Positions 1 to 8,104 of a stretch of 64,000 nt of DNA are shown piece by piece (the first letter of the stretch is position 1; the number at the start of each line of letters is the position of its first letter). Both the position numbers and the translations under genes were made by a program. The stretch is taken from contig NZ_JAGGOJ010000007.1 of the NCBI RefSeq assembly GCF_018614575.1, positions 310,001-374,000 on the forward strand, written 5' to 3'. The stretch comes from Streptomyces sp. ISL-10. Lineage in GTDB: Bacteria; Actinomycetota; Actinomycetes; Streptomycetales; Streptomycetaceae. The notes under the pieces are model-generated. The model saw only the letters and a program-made list of their open reading frames with translations, was not told where the DNA came from and did no database searches.

Positions 1-512
1 TCCCAGCCGGTCAGCGAGGAGTACGCGAACGACGCGTCCTGGATCCGTTCCACCTTCGAGACCCGCAGCCGCGTCGCCGACGTCAGGCTGCGGCCGGTGA
101 ACGCGCCCGCGCCCTTCGCCGCCCACCAGCGGCGTCCCAGCGCCGGTGCCGACACCACGCCCATCACCGGCTCGAAGCCGCCCTCGCCCGCCTCCATGAG
201 CGAGATGAGCGTCGCCCACACCGGGACGCCGCGCACGTAGTTCTTGGTGCCGTCGATGGGGTCCACGACCCAGCGCCGCGGGCCCGTGCCCTCGATGCCG
301 AACTCCTCTCCGAGGATCGCGTCGCGCGGCCGTGCCCGCTGGAGATGCCCGCGGATGAGCTCCTCGGCAGCCTTGTCGGCCTCGCTCACCGGGGTCATGT
401 CCGGCTTGGTCTCGACCTTGAGGTCCAGGGCCTTGAACCGATCCATCGTGGTGGCGTCGGCGGCGTCCGCGAGGACATGGGCGAGGCGCAGATCATCGTG
501 ATAGTCCGGCAT
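1..512 (-). CDS. hisN: Histidinol-phosphatase / inositol monophosphatase family (N-terminal part)
   Basis: This is the first 170 residues of an IMPase-fold phosphatase; the rest lies beyond the window edge. It begins [20 protein letters not shown] from the ATG at 512. The metal-binding glutamates appear as GEEFG at about residues 71-75, and the IMPase signature [12 protein letters not shown] follows at about residues 88-99. The family hydrolyses phosphate monoesters. In Streptomyces this close relative serves as the histidinol-phosphatase of histidine biosynthesis, which is my preferred role, inferred from similarity. It is divergent from the TetR gene at 646, with 133 bp between them. An inositol-monophosphatase role remains the alternative. 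Confidence 0.85.
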   Translation of the reverse strand, partial: MPDYHDDLRLAHVLADAADATTMDRFKALDLKVETKPDMTPVSEADKAAEELIRGHLQRARPRDAILGEEFGIEGTGPRRWVVDPIDGTKNYVRGVPVWATLISLMEAGEGGFEPVMGVVSAPALGRRWWAAKGAGAFTGRSLTSATRLRVSKVERIQDASFAYSSLTGW

Positions 513-645
513 GTCGCCACTCTATCGGTGCGGAAACCACCCTTCCCGGGCGCGGGGCGGCCGGCTGACGCGGTGCCGTGTCCCTTGACAGCGTCGCCGG
601 GCCCGTCAACCCTGTGCCCACATACGCCCGGCCCGGGAGGCGACG

Positions 646-1302
646 ATGCCCGCAGCTCGAGAGTCCCTGCTGGACGCCGCGCTCGCGGCACTCGGCGAAC
701 TCCCCTGGTCGGGCGTGCGGATGACCGACGTCGCCGGTGCCGCGGGGGTGTCCCGCCAGACGCTCTACAACGAGTTCGGCAGCAAGGACGGCCTCGCCCG
801 CGCCCTGATGCGGCGCGAGACCGACCGGTATCTGCGCGGTGTGGAACGGCTGATGGCCCAGCGGACCGAACCGGCCGAACGGCTCGTGTCACTCGCCGAG
901 TGGACCGTCGGCGAGGCCCGCACCAGGCCGCTGCTGCGCGCTCTGCTCACCGGCTGCTGGAGCGAGCGGCTGCCCGCGCCGCGCCCGGTGCGCCGGGGCG
1001 CCGGGCGGTCCGTGGTACCGGCCCAGCGCCGGGCCGACGCCCCTCTGCCCGCTCCGGCCGAGCTGCTCGCGGCCGTACGGGACCGGTCGCGTAACGCCGT
1101 CCGGCAGGCACGCCGGTCGCGGGAGGGACGCACGACCGAGGATCCGGCGGATCTGCCGCAGCGCTGCGAACTCGCCGTGCGCCTGGCGCTGTCCTGTGTC
1201 GTCGCGCCCGTGGGCGAGGGGCTCGCCCAGCTGGTGCGGGCCGCGCTGGACGGGCTCGGGGCGGCCGTTATTGCGAAGAGCCCGAGAGCTGCAGACCGAT
1301 GA
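646..1302 (+). CDS. TetR-family transcriptional regulator
   Basis: A 218-residue protein with an N-terminal TetR helix-turn-helix at about residues 8-55 (MTDVAGAAGVSRQTLYNEF). The C-terminal ligand domain is not recognisable beyond the TetR fold and holds a charged, Arg-rich stretch at about residues 110-170. The ATG at 646 has a good ribosome site (GGGAGG). It is convergent with the SMR exporter at 1268-1591, and the two coding regions overlap by 35 bp at their 3' ends. TetR genes beside small multidrug exporters commonly repress them, so the exporter is the likely target, though this is inference from position. A TTGACA hexamer at 595-600 may be part of its promoter. Confidence 0.85.
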   Translation: MPAARESLLDAALAALGELPWSGVRMTDVAGAAGVSRQTLYNEFGSKDGLARALMRRETDRYLRGVERLMAQRTEPAERLVSLAEWTVGEARTRPLLRALLTGCWSERLPAPRPVRRGAGRSVVPAQRRADAPLPAPAELLAAVRDRSRNAVRQARRSREGRTTEDPADLPQRCELAVRLALSCVVAPVGEGLAQLVRAALDGLGAAVIAKSPRAADR

Positions 1303-1591
1303 CGCCGACGATCACCAGCGTGATCGAGACGATTTTGAGGGTGGAGACCAGGTCCCCGAGGAAGATCATGCCGTAGACGGCCGTACCCGCCGCGCCGATG
1401 CCCGTCCACACGGCATACGCGGGCCCCACGTCGAGCTTCCGCAGCGACAGGGTCAGCAGGCCGAAACTGCCGAGGGCGAACACCGCGAAGGCGACCGTCG
1501 GCCAGAACCGGGTGAAGCCGTGCGACAGTTTGAGACAGACCGCGAAGCCTGTCTCCAGAAGCCCTGCGACCACCACCAGCAGCCACGCCAT
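1268..1591 (-). CDS. Small multidrug resistance (SMR) exporter, SugE/Gdx-like
   Basis: A 107-residue protein with four predicted membrane helices, the usual SMR length. The ATG at 1591 was chosen because it begins MAWLLVVVAGLLETGFAV; the frame stays open to about 1651 but adds only a polar leader. The membrane-embedded glutamate sits at residue 13 in GLLETGF. LKLSHGFTR and GPAYAVWTGIGA follow, matching the SugE/Gdx branch, which exports guanidinium, better than the QacE/EmrE branch. The stop codon lies inside the 3' end of the convergent TetR gene. No guanidine riboswitch was recognised upstream; an inverted repeat at 1635-1658 is the only visible control element. Confidence 0.85.
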   Translation of the reverse strand: MAWLLVVVAGLLETGFAVCLKLSHGFTRFWPTVAFAVFALGSFGLLTLSLRKLDVGPAYAVWTGIGAAGTAVYGMIFLGDLVSTLKIVSITLVIVGVIGLQLSGSSQ

Positions 1592-1634
1592 CGCTCTTGG
1601 GCCTCCCGCGTCATCGGTGACTGCTTGGTCTGAC

Positions 1635-1658
1635 TTGGTGCGATTATGCACTTACCAA
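1635..1658. promoter_or_regulatory. Inverted repeat upstream of the SMR gene (candidate TetR operator)
   Basis: TTGGT and ACCAA arms 14 bp apart lie 44-67 bp upstream of the exporter ATG and flank a CATAAT hexamer that could be its -10 element on the minus strand. The position fits an operator for the adjacent TetR protein, but the arms are only 5 bp. Confidence 0.3.
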
Positions 1659-1685
1659 CCGCCGCAGGCCGCAAACGTGGACGTC

Positions 1686-2699
1686 TCAGTCGCCTTCGCG
1701 TCGCTCCCGCGTCGCCAGCAGCCGACGCAGCGAGTACAGCCGGGCCGGATCCGCATGGCCCTCGGCCACCCAGTCGTCCAGCGCACAGTCCGGCTCGTCG
1801 TGCGAGCAGGCCCGCGGACAGCCCTCCGTGCCCGGTTCCAGATCCGGGAACGCATGGATGACCCGGGAGGGATCGACATGATGCAGGCCGAACGACCGCA
1901 CGCCCGGAGTGTCGATCACCCAGCCGCCCTTCTCGTCCGCGAGCGGCAGGGCGAGCGCGGAGGTGGTCGTGTGCCGGCCCCGGCCGGTGACCGCGTTGAC
2001 CAGGCCGGTGCTGCGTCGCCGCTCCTGTGGCACCAGCGCGTTCACCAGCGTCGTCTTGCCCACGCCCGAGTGCCCGACGAACGCCGTCGTCCTGCCCACC
2101 AAGTGCTCGCGGACGCGCTCCGCCGCGAGCCCGTCCACGAACTCCTCGCGGGTGGTGACCACATGGGGCACACCGAGCGCGCCGTACATCTCCAGCAGCT
2201 GGTCCGGCGGGGCGAGGTCCGACTTGGTCAGGACGAGCAGCGGCTCCAGACCGCCGTCGTACGCCGCGACCAGACAGCGGTCGATCAGGCGCGGGCGCGG
2301 CTCGGGGTCGGCGAGCGCGGTGACGATCGCGAGCTGGTCCGCGTTGGCGACGACCACGCGCTCGAAGGGATCGTCGTCATCGGCCGTACGCCGCAGCACC
2401 GACCTGCGCGGCTCGATCCGTACGATCCGGGCCAGGGTGTCCTTGGCGCCCGACAGATCACCGACGATGCCGACCCGGTCGCCGACGACCGCCGCCTTGC
2501 GGCCCAGCTCACGGGCCTTCATCGCCATGACGATCCGGTCCTCGACCAGGCACGTCAGCCGCCCCCGGTCGACGGTGAGGACCACGCCCTCCGCCGCGTC
2601 CTCATGCTTGGGCCGGATGCTGGTGCGCGGACGGTTGCCCTTGCGGTTGGGGCGGGAGCGGATGTCGTCCTCGTCGGTGTGCTTGCCGTAGCGGCGCAT
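1686..2699 (-). CDS. rsgA: Ribosome small-subunit-dependent GTPase A
   Basis: A 337-residue circularly permuted GTPase that acts in late 30S maturation. An N-terminal OB-type domain spans about residues 35-105. The G motifs come in permuted order: TKSDL (G4), then GHSGVGKTTL (G1, about residue 200) and DTPG (G3). A C-terminal zinc-knuckle follows with CPRACSHDEPDC. The N terminus is basic (MRRYGKHTDEDD), as usual in actinobacteria. Its start is 4 bp after the aroA stop, so the two genes are probably one transcript read aroA then rsgA. Confidence 0.95.
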   Translation of the reverse strand: MRRYGKHTDEDDIRSRPNRKGNRPRTSIRPKHEDAAEGVVLTVDRGRLTCLVEDRIVMAMKARELGRKAAVVGDRVGIVGDLSGAKDTLARIVRIEPRRSVLRRTADDDDPFERVVVANADQLAIVTALADPEPRPRLIDRCLVAAYDGGLEPLLVLTKSDLAPPDQLLEMYGALGVPHVVTTREEFVDGLAAERVREHLVGRTTAFVGHSGVGKTTLVNALVPQERRRSTGLVNAVTGRGRHTTTSALALPLADEKGGWVIDTPGVRSFGLHHVDPSRVIHAFPDLEPGTEGCPRACSHDEPDCALDDWVAEGHADPARLYSLRRLLATRERREGD

Positions 2700-2703
2700 G
2701 ACG

Positions 2704-4041
2704 TCAGGCCCCGAGCATTTCGGCCCACATCCGCGGGAAGTCGGGCAAGGTCTTGGAGGTGGTCGCCACGTTCTCGATCTGCACGTCCTTCACCGCGAGA
2801 CCGATGATCGAACCGGCCGTCGCCATGCGGTGGTCGTCGTAGGTGTGGAAGACGCCGCCGTGCAGCGGGCGCGGGCGGATGTGCAGGCCGTCGTCGGTCT
2901 CGGTGACGTCCCCGCCGAGCTCGTTGATCTCCTTCGTGAGCGCCGCCAGCCGGTCGGTCTCGTGCAGCCGCAGATGCGCCACACCGCGCAGCGTGGACGG
3001 CGAGTCGGCGAGCGCCGCCACCGCGGCGATGCCCGGGGTGAGCTCGCCGACCTCGCCCAGATCCACGTCGATGCCGTGGATACGGCCGCTGCCGGTGAAC
3101 ACCAGCGCCGTGCCGTCAGCCGTCGTCGTCAGCTCGCACGAGCCGCCCATCTCGGTGAAGATCTCGCGCAGCGCGTCACCGGGCTGGGTGGTGCGCTCGG
3201 GCCAGTCCGGGATCGTGACCCGGCCGCCGGTCACCAGCGCGGCCGCCAGGAAGGGCTGCGCATTGGACAGGTCCGGCTCGACCGTCAGGTCGCGGCCCAG
3301 CAGGGCGCTGTGCGAGACCCGCCAGACGTCCGGCTCGCCGCCCGTCTCCGGCTCGTCGACCTGCGCGCCGACCGCGCGGAGCATGTCGACGGTCATCCGG
3401 ATGTGCGGCATCGAGGGCAGTCGGCCGCCCACGTGACGCACCTCGACCCCCTGGTTGAAGCGAGGCGCCGACAACAGCAGCGCGGACACGAACTGCGACG
3501 AGGACGAGGCGTCGATCCGCACCGCCCCGCCGTCCAGCGCCCCGCCGCCGTGCACCGTCATCGGCAGCGCGCCGCGGTCGTCGTCGTCGATACGGGCGCC
3601 GAGCGTGCGCAGCGCACCGATCACTCCGCCGAGGGGACGCTCGTAGGACCGGGGATCGCCGTCGAAACGGATCGGGCCGTCGGCGAGCGCGGCGACGGGC
3701 GGCAGGAACCGCATCACCGTGCCGGCGTTGCCGACGTCCACCGTGGCCGGGCCGTGCAGACCCGTCGGGATGACGCGCCACGCCTCACCGGCGCCGCCCG
3801 TCGTGCTGGAGGAGACCGTCTCCTCGATGCCGACGCCCATCGCCTGCAGCGCGGCCGACATCAGGAGGGTGTCGCGGGACCGCAGCGGGCGGCGCAGCCA
3901 GCCCGGCTCGGCGGCGAGGGCGGCCAGCACCAGCGCGCGGTTCGTGACCGATTTGGATCCGGGCACGGTGACCGTCGCTTCGACGGCTCCGGTCGCGTAG
4001 GGGGCGGGCCAGAGGGCGGGGTGCACGGTGCTGTCGGTCAT
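2704..4041 (-). CDS. aroA: 3-phosphoshikimate 1-carboxyvinyltransferase (EPSP synthase)
   Basis: A 445-residue EPSP synthase joining shikimate-3-phosphate and phosphoenolpyruvate in the shikimate pathway to chorismate. Visible motifs are [17 protein letters not shown] near residue 30 (substrate-binding Lys-Ser), [11 protein letters not shown] near 100, and the C-terminal [16 protein letters not shown] and [10 protein letters not shown] place the start at the ATG at 4041, because GAGGG sits just upstream of it; an upstream GTG at 4050 would add three residues. The gene is upstream of and nearly touching rsgA. Confidence 0.96.
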   Translation of the reverse strand: MTDSTVHPALWPAPYATGAVEATVTVPGSKSVTNRALVLAALAAEPGWLRRPLRSRDTLLMSAALQAMGVGIEETVSSSTTGGAGEAWRVIPTGLHGPATVDVGNAGTVMRFLPPVAALADGPIRFDGDPRSYERPLGGVIGALRTLGARIDDDDRGALPMTVHGGGALDGGAVRIDASSSSQFVSALLLSAPRFNQGVEVRHVGGRLPSMPHIRMTVDMLRAVGAQVDEPETGGEPDVWRVSHSALLGRDLTVEPDLSNAQPFLAAALVTGGRVTIPDWPERTTQPGDALREIFTEMGGSCELTTTADGTALVFTGSGRIHGIDVDLGEVGELTPGIAAVAALADSPSTLRGVAHLRLHETDRLAALTKEINELGGDVTETDDGLHIRPRPLHGGVFHTYDDHRMATAGSIIGLAVKDVQIENVATTSKTLPDFPRMWAEMLGA

Positions 4042-4081
4042 GGCCCTCACTTTAGTGGCTCGGCGCCGACCGCCCCCGAGG

Positions 4082-4822
4082 TCAGAGCCCGAGCAGCCAG
4101 CGTCCTCCGCCGATCAGCGAACAGAAGGCCACCAGATGGAAGAACGCCAGCCATACGACCGGCGGCACATGGGTGAGCCGGCCGAGCTGGTCCGCGTCGG
4201 AGTCCGGCGCCCCGCCGTGGCGGCGCTTGGACTGCAGCTCGAACACCGGACGTACGCCGCCGAGCAGCATGAACCACACGGCCGTGTACGCGAAGACGGA
4301 CTGCACGCCGGGTTCCGTCAGCCAGGACACGAGGAGGAAGGCGGCCCCGGTCAGGGTGACGGTGAGGACGCCGTAGGCGTTGCGGACCATGACCAGCAGC
4401 GCCAGCAGCAGTGCCGTCGCCGCCCACAGCAGCAGGGTGATGTGGTGCGCGGCCAGCAGCCAGGCGCCGCCGAGACCGAGGAGCGGGGTGGCGGTGTAGC
4501 CCGCGGCCGCGGTCAGGACCATGCCCAGCCCGGTCGGTCTGCCCCGGCTCACGGTGAGGCCGCTGGTGTCCGAGTGCAGCCTGATGCCTTGCAGAGAACG
4601 GCCGGTGAGCAATGCCACAAGGCCGTGGCCGCCCTCGTGGGCGATGGTGACGGCGTTCCTGGAGACCCGCCACAGGCTGCCGGGTATGACGGCGGCGAGC
4701 GCGACGACGCCGGTGACGACGACGAGCCAGACAGCGGGCGGACTCTGGGTGCCGAACAGCCGGTCCCAGAAGTCGGCGAGCGTCGCGCTGCCGAGGACCG
4801 TGGCGGTGTGTGTCGTGACCAT
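4082..4822 (-). CDS. M50-family membrane metallopeptidase-like protein
   Basis: A 246-residue integral membrane protein with about six hydrophobic segments. The zinc-protease motif HEGGH lies at residues 62-66, just after the first helix pair, as in site-2-protease relatives. The usual second metal ligand motif (NxxPxxxLDG) is not evident, so catalytic competence is uncertain; this compact form is common in actinobacteria. The frame is open to 4987, but the ATG at 4822 gives a natural N terminus, and upstream residues overlap the divergent SRAP gene. It is followed at 40 bp by aroA, in the same direction. Confidence 0.8.
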   Translation of the reverse strand: MVTTHTATVLGSATLADFWDRLFGTQSPPAVWLVVVTGVVALAAVIPGSLWRVSRNAVTIAHEGGHGLVALLTGRSLQGIRLHSDTSGLTVSRGRPTGLGMVLTAAAGYTATPLLGLGGAWLLAAHHITLLLWAATALLLALLVMVRNAYGVLTVTLTGAAFLLVSWLTEPGVQSVFAYTAVWFMLLGGVRPVFELQSKRRHGGAPDSDADQLGRLTHVPPVVWLAFFHLVAFCSLIGGGRWLLGL

Positions 4823-4871
4823 TTCGCGGGCGGCTCCTCGGACGGCGTACGGAAGTGGCAGTGTGGCACTT

Positions 4872-5687
4872 ATGTGTGGGAGGTATGCAGCCAGCCGTAG
4901 ACCCGAGGATCTCGTCGGGACGTTCCACGTCGAGAAGTGGGAGCCGGAGGAGACTCTCGCTCCCGACTGGAACGTGGCCCCGACCAAGGAGGTCTACGCG
5001 ATCCTCGAACGTCCTGTGAAGGACGCCGGGGACCGGCGTCCGGTTCGCCAGATGCGCGCGCTGAAGTGGGGCCTGGTGCCGTCGTGGGCCAAGTCACCCG
5101 AGGGCGCTGCCCGGATGATCAACGCGCGGGCGGAGACGGTCCACGAGAAGCCGTCGTTCCGCAGGCCCTTCCTCTCGCGCCGCTGCATCCTGCCGGCCGA
5201 CGGCTATTACGAGTGGGTGACCGGGACCGGAGAGCGCGACCTCGAGGTCGAGGGCAGGAAGAAGCGCCCCCGGAAGCAGCCGTACTTCGTGACCCCGGCG
5301 GACGGGTCGGTGTTCGCGATGGCGGGCGTCTACGAGTTCTGGCGCGACCGGACGCTGCCGGACGACCACTCGCAGGCGTGGTGGGTGACGTGCTCGGTGA
5401 TCACCACGGAGGCGGAGAAGGGACCGCTGGGCGTGGCGCCGGCCGAGGGACCGCGCTCGCTCTCCGACATCCACCCCCGTATGCCGCTGATGCTGACACC
5501 GGACCGCTGGGACGCGTGGCTGGACCCGTCCACGACGGACCCCGACGAGGTCCGGGCGCTGCTCACGGCGCCGCCGGAGGGGCTGATGCGGGCGTACGCG
5601 GTGACGACGGCTGTCAGCAATGTGCGCAACAACGGCCCGGAGCTGCTGGAGGAGCTGTCGGGGCCGGAGGCACCGGTGCTGTTCTGA
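4872..5687 (+). CDS. SRAP / DUF159 abasic-site processing protein (YedK/HMCES family)
   Basis: A 271-residue SOS-response-associated peptidase. The start is fixed by the invariant MCGRY: Cys2 becomes the N-terminal residue and forms a thiazolidine cross-link to abasic sites in single-stranded DNA. Further hallmarks are WGLVPSW, INARAET, CILPADGYYEW and the HPRMP box near residue 205. The protein shields abasic DNA at stalled forks. A Lys/Arg-rich insertion (EGRKKRPRKQP) after the YYEW motif is typical of actinobacterial members. It is divergent from the M50 gene, with only 49 bp between starts, and no clear ribosome site is visible. Confidence 0.93.
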   Translation: MCGRYAASRRPEDLVGTFHVEKWEPEETLAPDWNVAPTKEVYAILERPVKDAGDRRPVRQMRALKWGLVPSWAKSPEGAARMINARAETVHEKPSFRRPFLSRRCILPADGYYEWVTGTGERDLEVEGRKKRPRKQPYFVTPADGSVFAMAGVYEFWRDRTLPDDHSQAWWVTCSVITTEAEKGPLGVAPAEGPRSLSDIHPRMPLMLTPDRWDAWLDPSTTDPDEVRALLTAPPEGLMRAYAVTTAVSNVRNNGPELLEELSGPEAPVLF

Positions 5688-6098
5688 CCCTGCGGGCGTT
5701 CCCCGTTCGCGCTGCCCTACGCCCTGTGGGCGTGGGAAACCCCACGGGACCCGCGCTGCCCTACGCCCTGCGGGCGTGGGACCACCGCCGGACGCGTGCG
5801 ACTCACACTCCCCTATGGCCGGCGGCCGTGGGCTCGGGTCCCCCGGCGACGCCAGGGGAGTGCCCCCCCGGCGAGGCTGGGTTTTGCTCCGCGAAGTCAG
5901 CCGGTCCGGAACTCCCCCGGGCAGAGCCCAGGGGAGCAAGAGGACACCGCTCGAAGGGCGGCAACGGGGTCTGGGGCGACGCCCCGGTTCGGGATGGGGC
6001 CCCCTGGCTTCGCCGGGGTACCCCACGGCCGCCAGGCCATAGGGGGAGCGCGGTGTGGGGAACAGCCCCGCGCAGCGGTCCCGCGTCAGAATGGTCCG
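5688..6098. repeat. Gene-free spacer with repeated GC-rich stem-loops
   Basis: No gene is convincing in these 411 bp. A 30-bp unit containing the stem ACGCCC/GGGCGT occurs at 5708-5737 and again at 5752-5781, differing at one base, and a partial third copy overlaps the end of the SRAP gene. A GGGGC-GAC-GCCCC hairpin sits at 5973-5985. Such palindromic spacers are scattered through Streptomyces genomes. They may act as terminators for the SRAP gene or as mobile-repeat debris. Confidence 0.6.
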
Positions 6099-6734
6099 AT
6101 GGAGCGGAAAGAGATCATCGACGTCGCCGGCGGCGACGCCCGCGTCACCTGGTTCGACGGCAGACACGCCGGCCTCGTCCTCGCGCTCGGCCATGGCGCC
6201 GGCGGCGGGATCGAGGCCCGGGACCTGCGGGCGATCGCCCGCGCCCTGCCCGCACACGGCGTCACCGTCGCCCTCGTCGAACAGCCCTGGCGCGTCGCCG
6301 GCAAGAAGCTCGCCCCCGCTCCGAAGACACTCGACACCGGGTGGCGCGGCGTCTGGCCCGCCCTGGCGAAGCCCGGGCTGCCCGTCGTCGCCGGTGGCCG
6401 CAGCGCCGGGGCGCGTGTCGCCTGCCGCACGGCCGCGGAGCTCGGCGCGGTGGGCGTGCTCGCGCTGAGCTTCCCGCTGCATCCGCCCGGCCGCCCGGAG
6501 AAGTCCCGCGCCGACGAACTGCTCGGGACGGGTGTGCCCACCCTTGTCGTACAGGGCGGCAACGATCCCTTCGGCAAGCCCGCGGAATTCCCCGACGGCC
6601 CGTACGAACTCGTCGAAGTCCCCTTCGCCGATCATGGGTTCGCCGTGCCCAAGAAGGCGGGGACCGACGAGGCCGAGACCCTCAGGACGATCACCGACGC
6701 TGTGACCCGTTGGACAGCCGCGCTGCGGGAATGA
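6099..6734 (+). CDS. Alpha/beta-hydrolase family protein (dienelactone-hydrolase-like)
   Basis: A 211-residue small alpha/beta hydrolase. The nucleophile elbow appears as GGRSAGARVA near residue 95. The acid is probably Asp in VVQGGNDPFGKP and the base His in FADHGFAVP near residue 185. The family (KANL3/Tex30-like) has no firm substrate. I chose ATG 6099 because it begins a compact protein; the longer open frame upstream is only the repeat-rich spacer. Its stop codon overlaps the -35 element of the sigR p2 promoter, a close link from which coexpression cannot be judged. Confidence 0.8.
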   Translation: MERKEIIDVAGGDARVTWFDGRHAGLVLALGHGAGGGIEARDLRAIARALPAHGVTVALVEQPWRVAGKKLAPAPKTLDTGWRGVWPALAKPGLPVVAGGRSAGARVACRTAAELGAVGVLALSFPLHPPGRPEKSRADELLGTGVPTLVVQGGNDPFGKPAEFPDGPYELVEVPFADHGFAVPKKAGTDEAETLRTITDAVTRWTAALRE

Positions 6735-6753
6735 GACGCGGGCGCCCTCTGTT
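6728..6753 (+). promoter_or_regulatory. SigR-dependent promoter upstream of sigR (p2-type)
   Basis: GGAAT at 6728-6732, an 18-bp spacer, then GTT at 6751-6753. This matches the established SigR consensus GGAAT-N18-GTT exactly. It lies 44 bp before the upstream ATG of sigR and predicts positive autoregulation under thiol oxidation. Confidence 0.88.
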
Positions 6754-6796
6754 GAGGCGGATGTCAGTACAGAGCAAGGAGTAGGGAGTCCACCGC

Positions 6797-6982
6797 ATGG
6801 GTACGACCTTCTGCCCGACAGCCGAGCACACCACAGGGTTGGAGTGGACGGTGCTGTCGCAGGGCAAGAGCGGGCCGGTTCCGGCGGTGGGCGGCGTGAA
6901 TCGGCAGGCCCCGTCGCAGCATGGTCGACTATTCTCCGATTCGAGCGGGTCCGGTTTCGGCTCCGTCACAGCGTTGGAGGAG
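6797..6982 (+). other. sigR: In-frame N-terminal extension giving a long SigR isoform
   Basis: An ATG at 6797 with an upstream GGAG runs in frame for 62 codons into sigR. In S. coelicolor the autoregulated p2 transcript makes an unstable, longer SigR' from such an upstream start, which ClpP proteases remove. The frame and the p2 promoter position are both kept here, so the same feedback loop is likely. Confidence 0.7.
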
Positions 6983-7648
6983 GTGGGTGCGGTCACTGGG
7001 ACCGACGCAGGGACCGACGACGGCCGGGCGGAGCAGTCCGAGGAGACGGCCGCCGAGCGCAATGCCCGTTTCGAGCGGGACGCTCTCGGCTACCTCGACC
7101 AGATGTACTCGGCCGCGCTGCGCATGACGCGCAATCCCGCCGATGCGGAGGACCTCGTACAGGAGACGTATGCCAAGGCGTACGGCTCGTTCCACCAGTT
7201 CCGCGAGGGCACCAACCTCAAGGCGTGGATGTACCGGATCCTCACGAACACCTTCATCAACTCCTACCGCAAGAAGCAGCGCGAGCCCCAGCGCAGCGCT
7301 GCGGAGGAGATCGAGGACTGGCAGCTCGCGCGCGCCGAGTCGCACATGTCGACGGGGCTGCGTTCCGCTGAGTCGCAGGCTCTCGACCATCTGCCGGATT
7401 CGGACGTCAAGGCCGCCCTTCAGGCGATCCCCGAAGAGTTCCGGATCGCGGTCTATCTCGCCGACGTAGAGGGCTTTGCGTACAAGGAGATCGCGGACAT
7501 CATGGGAACACCCATCGGCACGGTGATGTCCCGCCTGCACCGGGGCCGCCGACAGCTGCGCGGCATGCTCGAGGACTACGCCCGCGAGCGAGGGCTCGTC
7601 CCGGCCGGTGCGGGGGAGTCGAACGACGCGAAAGGCTCGGGCTCATGA
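6983..7648 (+). CDS. sigR: ECF sigma factor of the thiol-oxidative stress response
   Basis: A 221-residue ECF sigma factor. Region 2 is [22 protein letters not shown] followed by [20 protein letters not shown] (-10 recognition); region 4 is [19 protein letters not shown] followed by [13 protein letters not shown] (-35 recognition). The GTG at 6983 is the conventional short start, next to a GGAGG. An upstream ATG gives a 283-residue form. It directs thioredoxin, mycothiol and proteolysis genes when RsrA is oxidised. The stop overlaps the rsrA ATG by 4 bp (ATGA), so the pair is translationally coupled. Confidence 0.95.
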   Translation: MGAVTGTDAGTDDGRAEQSEETAAERNARFERDALGYLDQMYSAALRMTRNPADAEDLVQETYAKAYGSFHQFREGTNLKAWMYRILTNTFINSYRKKQREPQRSAAEEIEDWQLARAESHMSTGLRSAESQALDHLPDSDVKAALQAIPEEFRIAVYLADVEGFAYKEIADIMGTPIGTVMSRLHRGRRQLRGMLEDYARERGLVPAGAGESNDAKGSGS

Positions 7649-7941
7649 GCTGCGGAGAGCCGCACGAGACGGACTGCTCTGAAGTCCTGGACCATCTCTA
7701 CGAGTTCCTCGACCACGAGATGCCCGACAGCGACTGCACCAAGTTCGAGGTGCACTTCGAGGAGTGCTCCCCCTGCCTGGAGAAGTACGGCCTTGAGCAG
7801 GCGGTGAAGAAGCTGGTCAAGCGGTGCTGCGGGCAGGACGATGTGCCCAGCGACCTGCGGGCCAAGGTCATGGGGCGTATCGATCTGATCCGCTCGGGAC
7901 AGGCAGTGCCCGAGCAGGACGTGGCGACGGCGCAGGAGTAG
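7645..7941 (+). CDS. rsrA: Redox-sensing zinc anti-sigma factor of SigR
   Basis: A 98-residue ZAS-family anti-sigma factor. It has cysteines at 3, 11, 31, 41, 44, 61 and 62 and His37, within the signature HFEECSPC. These correspond to the zinc ligands and trigger cysteines known in S. coelicolor RsrA: reduced, zinc-bound RsrA holds SigR, and disulfide formation with zinc loss frees it. It is coupled to sigR by a 4-bp overlap. A weak hairpin follows at 7966-7994. Confidence 0.95.
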   Translation: MSCGEPHETDCSEVLDHLYEFLDHEMPDSDCTKFEVHFEECSPCLEKYGLEQAVKKLVKRCCGQDDVPSDLRAKVMGRIDLIRSGQAVPEQDVATAQE

Positions 7942-8104
7942 CCCCTCTCGTCCCTGGCCCACACCGAGGCGCGGCGCGGATCGCGGCGCGCCTCACGCAT
8001 ATCCGTGATCTTCACCCGTACGTGCGAACGGCTCCCGTACCGCCGCCCCTCACCTCTCACCTCGCTAGCGTGTGCGTCGCTGGAGTCGAGGAGGGTGCGG
8101 GGCA

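Noticed and set aside
1592..1685. Guanidine riboswitch upstream of the SugE-like gene
   Set aside because: No paired ACGR-loop hairpins or other guanidine aptamer core could be found.
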